64,000 nucleotides of DNA from Flammeovirgaceae bacterium UBA7330 (GTDB taxonomy: Bacteria; Bacteroidota; Bacteroidia; Cytophagales; Cyclobacteriaceae): assembly GCA_002471275.1 (NCBI GenBank), contig DKPQ01000006.1, forward strand, positions 100,318 through 164,317. The letters run 5' to 3'. The position numbers and the translations under genes are program-made. Within the stretch, counting starts at the first letter, position 1. Each line of letters begins with the position of its first letter. The notes below the pieces were generated by a model. It saw only the letters and a list, made by a program, of their open reading frames with translations, did no database searches and was not told the origin of the DNA. Shown piece after piece: positions 25,623 through 34,476 of the stretch.

Positions 25623-27239
25623 TCACTCCGACATATCTACTGTAAAAGGCCATCCGGTAAACTGGGCAGCCTTACCTGTGGTCACGTCAACCTCTCTAGG
25701 CCAGCATTCAAAAGTGACTTCTTTTGTCGTCTTATTAAACCTGGTCAGGCCATAACCTCCTCCACTTGATGGGCTTTCAGGGTTGACATAAGCATGCATG
25801 GTGATCTTGTTGTTGAATCCATCCAGGTATTGTCCTGTCCAGGGCAATACATCATTGGCGTTTTTGCCGGGTTTCTCGTCTTCAGGCCACCACCATCGGC
25901 TATAGTAGTTGTTTACGATGGCCGGAACCACAAAAGCCCATGGCCCATCATCAAATTCATCGATGCCGTGCTTAATCACAGTAGCGAGGTGTTGGTCTCC
26001 AGCAATGTGAACCGCATTGGCTTTCTTAATCGCTTTTAGCGCTTTATTCCGACTGGTCTGTGGCCAGCCATTGGAGTCCATATCTGCATGTAGACGATTC
26101 TCCTTATTTCCATGGATGTGTGCACCTCCACAAAAACCTGTTTGAGAAAGGACGGCTTTCATTACCACGCCTTCATTTTGATTGGCCCAATCGTCAAGGA
26201 ATGTCAATTGTCTTTCTCCCAGCAATACCAGGCCCGGAACATCCACACTTTTAGGATCATAACTGGGGTCTCTGATATGATCCGGCCTTGGCCCGATCTG
26301 CGGAATCTTACCCTTGGGGCCTGATTTAAATTTCCTGTCCTCAATGATGGCAAAATCAACCCCTCCCACAACCAGATTGGTATAATAGACACCAATCCCT
26401 TGTTGTATGGGTGTGGGATCATACGGATCAGGCAGATGAGAGGTCTGACATCTCTCTACCAATTTCACATATTCGTGGTGATAAAAGTAACCGCCGTCAC
26501 TACCGGCTGAAGATTCAGATACTTTTCCTCCTTCGCCCCACAAGTTACCCTGCCCTATGTCATGATCATCAGGAATAGTAATACATGGCCTGTTGCGAAA
26601 AACCTCTTTGAATTGCTGCCCAAACTTCAGCCATGCTGCTGTGTGCTCAGTATGATCATAAGATTGATCTCCGGCAAAAAAGACCACGTCAGGATCCTGG
26701 TGATTGATATTACGAACATAGTTTGCCCTGTCCCCCCGATCTTTATTGCTGTTGCAGGACAAAGCAGCGATCGAAATAACCTCTTTGTCTTTCGGGTCTT
26801 TTCTCACAAGCCCTTCAAACATCGCCTTTTCTCCATGCCTGATCCTGTAAGGAATGTCTTTTGTGTCATCCCAGTTTTCTACTACAAATGTGGCTGACCA
26901 TCCCAGGTCATTTACTTTGGCAGTGGCTATCTCTTTCCACCCATCCTGATCTACTTCCAAACGTACTTCCCGGTCTTCGTTAGGATAGAGCGGATATAAT
27001 TGTGCCGTCATTTTCAACTTTTGATTTGCCACGGTATAAATACCAAATGCTACGACCTCGTCTCTTGGCACGTCCATATCAATAATTGGATTTTCACCTC
27101 TGTTCCACCAGTCGTTGATTGCCAGGGTATCCAGCCCATCAAATGGTGCAATCACCAGGGGATCCATGCTTTTAGGATCCTGGGGAGCAGAACAGGAAGA
27201 GATAAGGACAAGGAAAATCAGGATTGGTAAATAGCGCAT
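25623..27239 (-). CDS. PhoD-like alkaline phosphatase family lipoprotein
   Basis: The 538-residue protein starts with a lipoprotein signal (LIFLVLISSCSAPQ, Cys near residue 16). Metal-site motifs of the PhoD/metallophosphatase fold are visible: VVFFAGDQSYDHTEH, ITIPDDHDIGQGN, and VHIAGDQHLATVIKHG. A short N-terminal beta domain precedes the catalytic domain. PhoD-type enzymes hydrolyse phosphate esters outside the cytoplasm and usually use Ca and Fe. The lipid anchor would hold it in the envelope. It stands alone between typA and mltF. No Pho-box-like site could be identified with confidence, so phosphate regulation is not claimed. Confidence 0.88.
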   Translation of the reverse strand: MRYLPILIFLVLISSCSAPQDPKSMDPLVIAPFDGLDTLAINDWWNRGENPIIDMDVPRDEVVAFGIYTVANQKLKMTAQLYPLYPNEDREVRLEVDQDGWKEIATAKVNDLGWSATFVVENWDDTKDIPYRIRHGEKAMFEGLVRKDPKDKEVISIAALSCNSNKDRGDRANYVRNINHQDPDVVFFAGDQSYDHTEHTAAWLKFGQQFKEVFRNRPCITIPDDHDIGQGNLWGEGGKVSESSAGSDGGYFYHHEYVKLVERCQTSHLPDPYDPTPIQQGIGVYYTNLVVGGVDFAIIEDRKFKSGPKGKIPQIGPRPDHIRDPSYDPKSVDVPGLVLLGERQLTFLDDWANQNEGVVMKAVLSQTGFCGGAHIHGNKENRLHADMDSNGWPQTSRNKALKAIKKANAVHIAGDQHLATVIKHGIDEFDDGPWAFVVPAIVNNYYSRWWWPEDEKPGKNANDVLPWTGQYLDGFNNKITMHAYVNPESPSSGGGYGLTRFNKTTKEVTFECWPREVDVTTGKAAQFTGWPFTVDMSE

Positions 27240-27280
27240 ATTGAGATTGGGTTTAAAATCTCAAATATGAGGAAAAATAC

Positions 27281-28723
27281 TTACTCAACAAATTGACAGT
27301 AGTGATCATACCGATCAAAAATCTGCCTGACATAAGTATGTGGTTCTACTCCACGCACATAACCAAATTTGATCATTGGCATGTTGTAAACATTTGGGTA
27401 GCTAAGTTCCAGGATCATCTCCTCTACATTGTCATCCCAGACCATGGGATCCAGACCTTCTACCCTGGCCAGTGTTTGCGCATCGATCACATGGTATTTA
27501 CCACAGTTATAAGCGGCCATGGCAAATTTGATCCTTTGAACAGAATCCTCCACCATGTCAAACTTATCCAAAAGCTGCCTCAGGTACCTGGTACCTCCGC
27601 GGATGTTGTCTTCAGGGTCCGATAGGTCATCAATACCCAATTCTTTGGCCGTAGAGGGCATTACCTGCATCAGTCCCGCAGCATCAGCCCAGGAATTGGC
27701 AGTCGGTTTGAACCTGGACTCCTGATAGATCAATGACGCCAAAAGCCTCCAATCCCACTGTAGCTCTTCGGCATACTTCTTTATGATCTCATCATATTGA
27801 CTGATCTTGTTATTGTTCAAACTATAGAAATCACTATTCACTCTTTGCCGGAAACTACGCTCGTTTTCATAATACTTATTGTATATCACATAATAGTCCA
27901 CCGAATCTTTCATCTCCGCCAACCACTGATTGGTTGCCTGGAGCAGTTTCGGGCTTGACTTCCTCACAGCCCATGCAATTCTTTGAGAAAAGCTGACTGG
28001 AACTTCTATGTCTAAGACCGGATAAAATGATGCGTTGATCTTTGCGATGTTGTTATCTGCAACAGTATACTTGATCTCTTCATCCACAACCATCTTGATG
28101 ATTTCGTCTGTAGAGAGATTACCCGGCAGGGTATTGATATGGATTTTACCACCTATCTCTCGGGATAAATGGGTCAATCGTTCATGATATGCGGAATTTC
28201 TCCTGACTGATATGGTATCACCAATGAGCTCAATGGCATCATGGATGATGGACTTTTGAAGTTCACTCCACTTCATTTCATACCAGTTATCAGGTTTCTT
28301 TTGAACAAGTACCTGGTGGGTCAGATACAAATAATCTGTAAAACTTACCTGTTTCTTCCTTTCTTCGGTGATTGTCAGACCATGGGCCACCAGGTCCACT
28401 TTCCCTTCATTGAGATAATAAAGAAGACTGTCAATGTCATGGGCCACCATGATATCCAATTCCAGATCCAAATGGTCCGCAAAGCGTTTGAGCAACTCAT
28501 ACTCAAACCCCATGGCCCGACCTCTATACAAAAAGTAGCTTGTGCTGCTATATATGGTCATCACCCTGAGATTTCCTTCTTCAACGATCCTATTTAAATC
28601 CCTGGTGAATACCTCCTCCTCTTCCTGCACAATCACTTCATTGGGAGATTCTGTACATCCCAATGTCGTGACAACAAGCAAAATCAGAACCTCAGCGCAG
28701 CGTCTTTTGACCAATGTAGTCAT
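27281..28723 (-). CDS. mltF: MltF-type membrane-bound lytic transglycosylase
   Basis: The start at 28723 gives 480 residues with a normal lipoprotein signal (VLILLVVTTLGC); the longer frame from 28771 adds 16 residues before it. The N-terminal half is a periplasmic solute-binding-like domain (RDLNRIVEEGNLRVMTIYSS to about residue 285), and the C-terminal half is an SLT catalytic domain with YQESRFKPTANSWADAAGLMQ and GGTRYLRQLLDKF; the Glu of QESRF is the expected catalytic acid. MltF cleaves the beta-1,4 bond between MurNAc and GlcNAc of peptidoglycan to 1,6-anhydro products. It is anchored in the outer membrane. Monocistronic by position. Confidence 0.93.
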   Translation of the reverse strand: MTTLVKRRCAEVLILLVVTTLGCTESPNEVIVQEEEEVFTRDLNRIVEEGNLRVMTIYSSTSYFLYRGRAMGFEYELLKRFADHLDLELDIMVAHDIDSLLYYLNEGKVDLVAHGLTITEERKKQVSFTDYLYLTHQVLVQKKPDNWYEMKWSELQKSIIHDAIELIGDTISVRRNSAYHERLTHLSREIGGKIHINTLPGNLSTDEIIKMVVDEEIKYTVADNNIAKINASFYPVLDIEVPVSFSQRIAWAVRKSSPKLLQATNQWLAEMKDSVDYYVIYNKYYENERSFRQRVNSDFYSLNNNKISQYDEIIKKYAEELQWDWRLLASLIYQESRFKPTANSWADAAGLMQVMPSTAKELGIDDLSDPEDNIRGGTRYLRQLLDKFDMVEDSVQRIKFAMAAYNCGKYHVIDAQTLARVEGLDPMVWDDNVEEMILELSYPNVYNMPMIKFGYVRGVEPHTYVRQIFDRYDHYCQFVE

Positions 28724-28934
28724 GTAAACCCAACACCCATATTTAGCAATTGTTGTTTCCTGTTTACCCATAGATACAAGTCCAATTTGAAAATTACATT
28801 CTCAATATGGGAAAAATCTATCCGCGCCTGATTGTTTAACTTACTGATAATCAACATTAAAAACAAACAAAACAGGTATGGCACAGGCTTTGTTGATTGG
28901 ATTCTATTTAAATTTAGAAACAAAAATTATTTAT

Positions 28935-29822
28935 ATGAAGCTGAGATTTATTGGAACCATCTTATCCATCCTGATGCTCGTAGTAGCATGTAATGATGGG
29001 GATATAACTGGAAAAGAAACTGCTCATGTCAATTTCAAACTGGTTGACCATCCGGTGAGTTATGATGCGGTCTTGATTGATTTAGTTGGGCTTGAATACC
29101 GGCTTGAAATGGAGGATTATGAAGTTGAAACCGAGGTTGAGATTGAAGTTGAAGGTGAAGAAGATGACCGCGTCCTGGGAGATGGTCATGAAGATGATGA
29201 TGAGGACGAAGATGAGGGAGAATGGATTACTGTAGACATCGAGCCTCAGGTTTATGACATTTTGCAACTCCAAAATGGAGCAGAAGCCTTGTTGGCAGAG
29301 TCTGAAATTGAGGCCGGTGAACTGAAGGAAATAAGATTGATCCTCGGAGACAATAGCAAAGTAGTAGTTGATGGTGATACAATTGACCTAAAGGTACCAT
29401 CAGGCTCTTCTTCTGGTTTAAAGATAAAAGTTGATGCTGAAATAGAGGCTGGAGAATTCTATGATGTAGTCATTGATTTCGTAGCTTCAAAATCTATTGT
29501 AAGGACTGGGAACGGAAAATATCTGTTAAAGCCTGTGATCAGGGTGAAGCTGGTTCAGGATGATGATCCCTATGGCAGCATCAGTGGATTGATCTCTCCT
29601 TCCGATTTAGCAGTAATGGTTCATGCCATCAATGCCGAAGAAGACACGGCCTCCACTCAGCCCGAGGAGGATGGTAGTTATTTGATCAACTTACTGCTTC
29701 CTGGTAGCTACACCGTAGTGGTTGAACCGGAAGACGATAGTGGGTTCAGCGATGTCACCATTGAAAATGTGATGGTCAAAGAAGAAGAGATTACAGAACT
29801 TGAAACCGTAAGTTTTGAATAG
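28935..29822 (+). CDS. DUF4382 lipoprotein with very acidic insert
   Basis: The start at 28935 gives 295 residues beginning with a lipoprotein signal (FIGTILSILMLVVAC); an earlier ATG at 28878 would place 19 residues before it. DUF4382 features follow: VNFKLVDHPVSYDAVLIDLVGLEY, then DILQLQNGAEALLAESEIEAGELKEIRLIL. Between them lies an unusually acidic stretch (about residues 58-100) made largely of Glu and Asp. The C-terminal 85 residues look like a carboxypeptidase-regulatory-like beta domain (GSYLINLLLPGSYTVVVEPEDDSG). The function of the family is unknown. A terminator hairpin follows 39 bases downstream. Calcium or other cation binding by the acidic part is only a possibility. Confidence 0.85.
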   Translation: MKLRFIGTILSILMLVVACNDGDITGKETAHVNFKLVDHPVSYDAVLIDLVGLEYRLEMEDYEVETEVEIEVEGEEDDRVLGDGHEDDDEDEDEGEWITVDIEPQVYDILQLQNGAEALLAESEIEAGELKEIRLILGDNSKVVVDGDTIDLKVPSGSSSGLKIKVDAEIEAGEFYDVVIDFVASKSIVRTGNGKYLLKPVIRVKLVQDDDPYGSISGLISPSDLAVMVHAINAEEDTASTQPEEDGSYLINLLLPGSYTVVVEPEDDSGFSDVTIENVMVKEEEITELETVSFE

Positions 29823-29860
29823 ATATTAAGTCAGAAACTCATTATTTAAATGGACTTTGA

Positions 29861-29897
29861 AAACCCATTGCTCTTTGAGTGATGGGTTTTTTCTTTT
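29861..29897 (+). terminator. Intrinsic terminator after the DUF4382 gene
   Basis: AACCCATTGCTC and GAGTGATGGGTT form an interrupted stem around TTT, followed by a run of T (TTTTTTCTTTTT). Confidence 0.75.
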
Positions 29898-29981
29898 TGG
29901 GTGGTTGTTAAACTTATTTGGATTATTCAAAACAATCTCATGGCTGGTGAGTAAACCTAGTATAGATAAAAACAGACAACA

Positions 29982-30275
29982 ATGACCTTAGTTAAAACCA
30001 ATCTGAACATATCGCACGATGCAGAGCATCATTTATTTTATGTAAAGGTAAAAGGCGGAAACGCTGAGCTATCTTACGAAAAGCATGCCGATGACTACCT
30101 TGATCTCACACATACCTACGTACCTGAAGCAAGCAGAGGATTTGGCATTGCATCCACTCTCGCCGAATTCGCGCTAAATTTTGCTACTCAGAATCAATAC
30201 AAGGTAAAACCCAGCTGTCCTTTTATTCGGGATTTCATCAGTAAAAATCCTGATTACCAATCGATTGCTATTTAA
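29982..30275 (+). CDS. Small GNAT-fold acetyltransferase (YjdJ/NATD1-like)
   Basis: The 97-residue protein matches the short GNAT-related family: AELSYEKHADDYLDLTHTYVPEASRGFGIASTLAEFALNFA, with the acetyl-CoA loop RGFGIA, and ends KVKPSCPFIRDFISKNPDYQS, the typical close (a Cys-Pro-Phe motif before a helix). Such proteins are single-domain minimal acetyltransferases whose substrates are mostly unknown. It is cytoplasmic. The last 8 bases overlap the end of the convergent sulfatase gene. No close operon partner on the same strand. Confidence 0.85.
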   Translation: MTLVKTNLNISHDAEHHLFYVKVKGGNAELSYEKHADDYLDLTHTYVPEASRGFGIASTLAEFALNFATQNQYKVKPSCPFIRDFISKNPDYQSIAI

Positions 30276-31902
30276 TCAATAGTTTATCATTTAGTGGATC
30301 TGGCTCAGGAAACGCTCTCATTGGAGAATACCTTACATAACTATCAAAAATCTCCGGGTCTGGACCAGTGACACGAGGGTCCTGAGTTCTTTCCAACTCT
30401 TGCATCAGACTGGACTTCAATCTTTCCTCAATCTCTTTATAATCTCTATTGCCTGAAAGATTATTCAGACAATATGGGTCTTTATCTACATCAAAGAATT
30501 CAAATTCAGGTCTTTTGCCCAGTGAAAGCTCAAAAAATGGTCTGATGTCTTCATCGTTGTAATGCTCAAGTAAAAACGTTTTTGTCGGGCAATCATCTAT
30601 ATCGGTAAAGGCTGAGTTTTTGATGTATTTACCATCCGTATCAAGGCCATACATCGGCCACAGTGAGGTGGTGTCATTAGGGTTCACCCTTTGTGGGGCT
30701 CCTGCTGGCCATCTATCTGGTTTGATATTCCAGGTAAAAAGGTATTTACCATCAGAAATTGTTCGTTGAGGAAAGCCCCAGTTTTGATACCTCGATGAAG
30801 AGTGACGTTCCCTGCCAGCATAAGCATACTGCTTGCTTTCACTCACATCCCCTCCTTTGTCTGATTTAAGAATTTCTACTATGCTTCTGCCCGATATGGG
30901 CAACATCCCTTCGCTGCTTGTCTGTGTAAGCTCCAGTATCGTAGGAGCCAGATCAGCAAACCCAATCGCATCCTCAACGCTGCGTTTGCCCGGAAACCCC
31001 GGGTACCTGATCGCCATGGGCACATGTACGCCGTATTCGTAACCATTGGCCTTTGCCCTTGGAAATGCCATGCCATTGTCAGCAGTCACGATCACAATGG
31101 TATTGTCAAGCTCACCTATTGATTCCAGGTATTCCAGCATCCGCTGAAGATGCAGATCAAACCACTCTATCTCAATGGCATAATCCAATAAGTCGCCCCG
31201 CACCAGTTCAGTATCCGGCAGGAAATCCGGAACCTGCACATCCTCCAGCTTTTTATTAAATCGCTTCCATGAGTCTTTTTCAAACACCCGATGGGGCTCC
31301 TTGGCTCCATACCAGAAAAAGAATGGCTCATCTTTCCTGACACTATCCAGAAAATATTTAAAGTTTTCAAAGTAGTTGGTAGAAGCGATCCCATCAGCCC
31401 ATGGCCCTCCTTCTTCTCCTTTCTTATAGTTTATGTTGCTATGCTCAATGCCTCCCGCATCCGTATGTCGCCACAATGGGTGATCGGGGCTGTCTGCATA
31501 TTCAAAAGGCCCCACTCCTTTGCCCGTACGACCTGTTACATATCCATTCTTATCAAGCAGGTCAATGAATGGAATATATTTTTTTAGCCAGGAGGATGCA
31601 TGTTGCCCGGCCTGTTCATTTTGCCAGTGATGCCTTCCTGTGACAATAGCGCTTCTCGACGGGGCACAGCCGGGAGAACCTGAATAACAATTGGTAAAGT
31701 AGATTCCCTCTCGGGCTACCCGATCAAAAGCGGGTGTATTGATGAAAGTACTACCACCGAAACTGGTACTACCAAAAGATTGGTCGTCGCTGATCGCAAA
31801 AAGAATGTTTGGTCGCTTAACCTCCCTGGTTTCCTGACATCCGGAAAGCACAAAAACCAATAAAATGAAGAATGAAAATGATTTTAGATTAGAGAAATGC
31901 AT
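30268..31902 (-). CDS. Family S1 sulfatase, predicted lipoprotein
   Basis: The 544-residue protein begins with a lipoprotein signal (FILLVFVLSGC, Cys22). The sulfatase fold starts at RPNILFAISDDQS (metal-binding Asp pair), and the active-site motif is CAPSRSAIVTG with Cys79, which fits C-x-P-S-R for conversion to formylglycine. VTADNGM supplies further metal ligands. Type I sulfatases of this length hydrolyse sulfate esters of polysaccharides or glycosaminoglycans; heparan-N-sulfatase-like members have similar C-termini. No anaerobic maturase or formylglycine-generating enzyme gene is in the window. It stands alone, with no SusC/D pair nearby, so it is not part of an obvious polysaccharide locus. 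Confidence 0.92.
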   Translation of the reverse strand: MHFSNLKSFSFFILLVFVLSGCQETREVKRPNILFAISDDQSFGSTSFGGSTFINTPAFDRVAREGIYFTNCYSGSPGCAPSRSAIVTGRHHWQNEQAGQHASSWLKKYIPFIDLLDKNGYVTGRTGKGVGPFEYADSPDHPLWRHTDAGGIEHSNINYKKGEEGGPWADGIASTNYFENFKYFLDSVRKDEPFFFWYGAKEPHRVFEKDSWKRFNKKLEDVQVPDFLPDTELVRGDLLDYAIEIEWFDLHLQRMLEYLESIGELDNTIVIVTADNGMAFPRAKANGYEYGVHVPMAIRYPGFPGKRSVEDAIGFADLAPTILELTQTSSEGMLPISGRSIVEILKSDKGGDVSESKQYAYAGRERHSSSRYQNWGFPQRTISDGKYLFTWNIKPDRWPAGAPQRVNPNDTTSLWPMYGLDTDGKYIKNSAFTDIDDCPTKTFLLEHYNDEDIRPFFELSLGKRPEFEFFDVDKDPYCLNNLSGNRDYKEIEERLKSSLMQELERTQDPRVTGPDPEIFDSYVRYSPMRAFPEPDPLNDKLLIK

Positions 31903-32078
31903 AGTAATCTACTGGGGTTTGATATTTAGACTTTAAGATCCATTGCCATTTTTTTATCCATCATGGTATAATTCGATGGATATGATAATTAACAGGCTTC
32001 TGCATAGCGCAACCTGATGATTTTGCAATCAGATTCTTCAAGTGTCCAATTTATGACAAAAAGTGCTGAAAAATGAAA

Positions 32079-32109
32079 TTTGTTTCTGATCAATCTAGTT
32101 ATACTTTTG
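32079..32109 (+). promoter_or_regulatory. Promoter of gap
   Basis: TTTG at 32079-32082 and TACTTTTG at 32102-32109 are separated by 19 bases, a full match to the Bacteroidota -33/-7 consensus. Transcripts should begin near 32115, about 30 bases before the gap ATG. Confidence 0.75.
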
Positions 32110-32143
32110 TAACAATTTTTAAAACTCACCAAAATATTAGATC

Positions 32144-33151
32144 ATGTCAAAAATCAAAATCGGAATAAATGGTTTTGGTAGAATCGGAAGACTTGTTTTC
32201 CGAGTAGCTGTTAACAAACCAAACATCGAAATAGTAGGTATCAATGACCTTCTCGATGTAGACTACATAGCATATATGCTAAAATACGACTCTACTCACG
32301 GCAAGTTTGATGGCACTGTTGAAGTAAAAGATGGCAAGCTCGTTGTGAATGGGTCGGCTATCAGAGTAACGTCCGAAAGAAATCCTGCTGACCTCAAATG
32401 GGGTGATGTAGGCGCGGATTATGTAGTTGAATCTACTGGATTATTCCTTACTAAGGAAAAAGCGGAAGGACATATTCAGGCTGGTGCTAAAAAAGTAATC
32501 ATGTCTGCTCCTTCTAAGGATGACACCCCAATGTTCGTGATGGGTGTAAACCATAAATCGTATACATCTGACCTACAGTTTGTGTCTAATGCATCATGTA
32601 CTACAAACTGTTTGGCACCGATTGCAAAGGTTTTGAATGACAGTTTTGGTATTGAATCAGGCTTGATGACTACTGTTCATGCTGCAACAGCTACTCAGAA
32701 AACCGTTGACGGTCCTTCTATGAAAGACTGGAGAGGTGGTCGAGGAGCTTATCAAAATATTATTCCTTCTTCCACTGGAGCTGCTAAAGCTGTGGGAAAA
32801 GTTATTCCTGAGCTGAATGGTAAATTGACTGGTATGTCTTTCAGAGTTCCTACTCCTGACGTATCTGTGGTTGACCTTACCGTAAACCTAAAAAAAGCGA
32901 CTACTTACGATGAAGTAAAGAAAGTAATGAAAGCTGCTTCTGAAGGAGAATTAAAAGGAATTCTTGGCTACACTGAAGAAGATGTAGTATCAAACGACTT
33001 CCTTGGAGATAGCAGAACTTCTATCTTCGATGCGGGCGCTGGAATCCAGCTGAATGATACATTCCTTAAAGTCGTTTCATGGTATGATAACGAATGGGGA
33101 TACTCAACAAAAGTTGTAGAACTTGTTGAATACATGGATACAGTAGGATAA
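32144..33151 (+). CDS. gap: Glyceraldehyde-3-phosphate dehydrogenase, type I
   Basis: The 335-residue protein is a complete class I GAPDH: NAD-binding INGFGRIGRLVFR at the N-terminus, catalytic Cys152 in SNASCTTNCLAP, the partner His in the MTTVHAATATQ segment, and WYDNEWGYS near the C-terminus. It converts glyceraldehyde 3-phosphate to 1,3-bisphosphoglycerate in glycolysis and the reverse in gluconeogenesis. Codon use is biased as expected for a highly expressed gene. It is monocistronic, with a strong promoter upstream and a terminator directly downstream. Confidence 0.98.
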   Translation: MSKIKIGINGFGRIGRLVFRVAVNKPNIEIVGINDLLDVDYIAYMLKYDSTHGKFDGTVEVKDGKLVVNGSAIRVTSERNPADLKWGDVGADYVVESTGLFLTKEKAEGHIQAGAKKVIMSAPSKDDTPMFVMGVNHKSYTSDLQFVSNASCTTNCLAPIAKVLNDSFGIESGLMTTVHAATATQKTVDGPSMKDWRGGRGAYQNIIPSSTGAAKAVGKVIPELNGKLTGMSFRVPTPDVSVVDLTVNLKKATTYDEVKKVMKAASEGELKGILGYTEEDVVSNDFLGDSRTSIFDAGAGIQLNDTFLKVVSWYDNEWGYSTKVVELVEYMDTVG

Positions 33152-33171
33152 GCGATTATCCATAAAAGTCT

Positions 33172-33207
33172 AAAAAGCCGATGAATTTAATTTCATTGGC
33201 TTTTTTT
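33172..33207 (+). terminator. Intrinsic terminator of gap
   Basis: AGCCGATGAA and TTCATTGGCT pair around a short AT-rich loop (one G-T pair), followed by seven T. Confidence 0.85.
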
Positions 33208-33321
33208 ATGCGTTCATATATATAAAATCACCGTTCATATACTTTTCTCTGTAAGGTCTAAACCTTATTTGTTTTGCGACGTCTAAGAGGTATAGAAACT
33301 CAAAATAAAAGGACAAACAAA

Positions 33322-33759
33322 ATGAAAAGTGTAACTAAAATCTCAATGACCCTCGCCCTGGCAATGATGCTATCATTCGCATCTTTCGGCGACACATCCA
33401 GTCTATCTGACGAACAGCAACTATTGTTGTCAGCTACATTGGAGCAATCAGCAGAAAACTTTGACAGCTTTAACTCATCACTGGATGTGTTTCAGTTAGC
33501 CATCCTTGAAAGCCGTGAGCTATCAAATAAGGAAAAGTTTGAAGCATTAAAAGCTTCATTTACGCTGGAGCAACAAGCGTTGTGGGAAGCAAATCATGTA
33601 TTGGAAAAAGCAATGAGAGATGACTTCAAAAAATCTCTCTCTGAAGATCAAAAAAAGGACATAGAAGGCACGATTGAAGCTTCATTAGACCATGAGCAGC
33701 TTGCCATCATAGAAGCCGACAGAATCTTCCGTGATCTCGTAGAAAAAGATCTGGAGTAA
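33322..33759 (+). CDS. Small exported helical protein, unknown function
   Basis: The start at 33322 gives 145 residues with a clean signal peptide (KISMTLALAMMLSFASFG); the upstream frame from 33274 would place 16 charged residues before it. The mature part is acidic, helical and Glu/Gln/Leu-rich (LSDEQQLLLSATLEQSAENFD, with two related LEQQALWEA and LDHEQLAIIEA units), which recalls small periplasmic Spy/CpxP-like helical proteins, but the family is not certain. It has its own strong terminator. Confidence 0.72.
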   Translation: MKSVTKISMTLALAMMLSFASFGDTSSLSDEQQLLLSATLEQSAENFDSFNSSLDVFQLAILESRELSNKEKFEALKASFTLEQQALWEANHVLEKAMRDDFKKSLSEDQKKDIEGTIEASLDHEQLAIIEADRIFRDLVEKDLE

Positions 33760-33821
33760 GACATCCATAAACATGGAAAGGTGTACACAACCTGGGATTT
33801 ACTCCCAGCGAATCAGAAACA

Positions 33822-33861
33822 GGGCTATGTGTTGTGATCAAAACAACGCATAGCCTTTTTT
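33822..33861 (+). terminator. Strong intrinsic terminator
   Basis: GGCTATGTGTTGT pairs with ACAACGCATAGCC (one mismatch) around GATCAAA, followed by six T. It closes the small exported protein gene and separates it from the convergent pncA. Confidence 0.85.
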
Positions 33862-33863
33862 GA

Positions 33864-34463
33864 TTACATTACTTTTATGCCAGCTTCCCTCATTACTTCT
33901 ATTGACCTTTCAAAATCATTGGGCTGTAGATTCACTGCCTTCGTTCCTTTCACCGGCACATGGGTATTAAAGCCAAACTTTGAAACTGCATCCAGTGCGG
34001 TAAATTTCAGGCAATAATCAGCCGCCAATCCCACACAGGTCACATCCGTCACTCCTTCCCCTTTCAGGTATTCTCCCAGTCCCGTAGATTTTAAGTAGCC
34101 ATTGTCAAACAGTCCGCTATAGCTGTCTATTTTCGGGTCTGTGCCTTTATGAAAGATCATCTGTACACGATGTAAATCAAGATCCCTGGAAAACTCAGCC
34201 CCTTCTGAATGCTGTATGCAGTGGTCTGGCCACATTATCTGATCCAATCCTTCCAGCTTAATGACCTCACCAATTTTCTTCCCTTTATGATTGGATGCAA
34301 AACTGCCATGGTCCTTCGGGTGCCAATCCTGTGTGGCCACTACTAGGTCAAAATCATTCATGATGGCATTCACATACGGTATGATTTGATCTCCGTCTTT
34401 TACCGGCAGTGCACCACCAGGGAGAAAATCATTTTGAATATCTACCAATATTAATGCATGCAT
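33864..34463 (-). CDS. pncA: Nicotinamidase
   Basis: The 199-residue protein hydrolyses nicotinamide to nicotinate and ammonia. The catalytic triad of the cysteine-hydrolase fold is visible: Asp8 in LVDIQNDF, Lys106 in FHKGTDP and Cys151 in GLAADYCLKF. Metal ligands Asp46, His48 and His52 lie in TQDWHPKDHGSF. It follows pncB by 13 bases on the same strand, so the two probably form an operon for the Preiss-Handler salvage route to NAD. Length and motifs are standard. Confidence 0.95.
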   Translation of the reverse strand: MHALILVDIQNDFLPGGALPVKDGDQIIPYVNAIMNDFDLVVATQDWHPKDHGSFASNHKGKKIGEVIKLEGLDQIMWPDHCIQHSEGAEFSRDLDLHRVQMIFHKGTDPKIDSYSGLFDNGYLKSTGLGEYLKGEGVTDVTCVGLAADYCLKFTALDAVSKFGFNTHVPVKGTKAVNLQPNDFERSIEVMREAGIKVM

Positions 34464-34476
34464 ATTGATTCAAATT

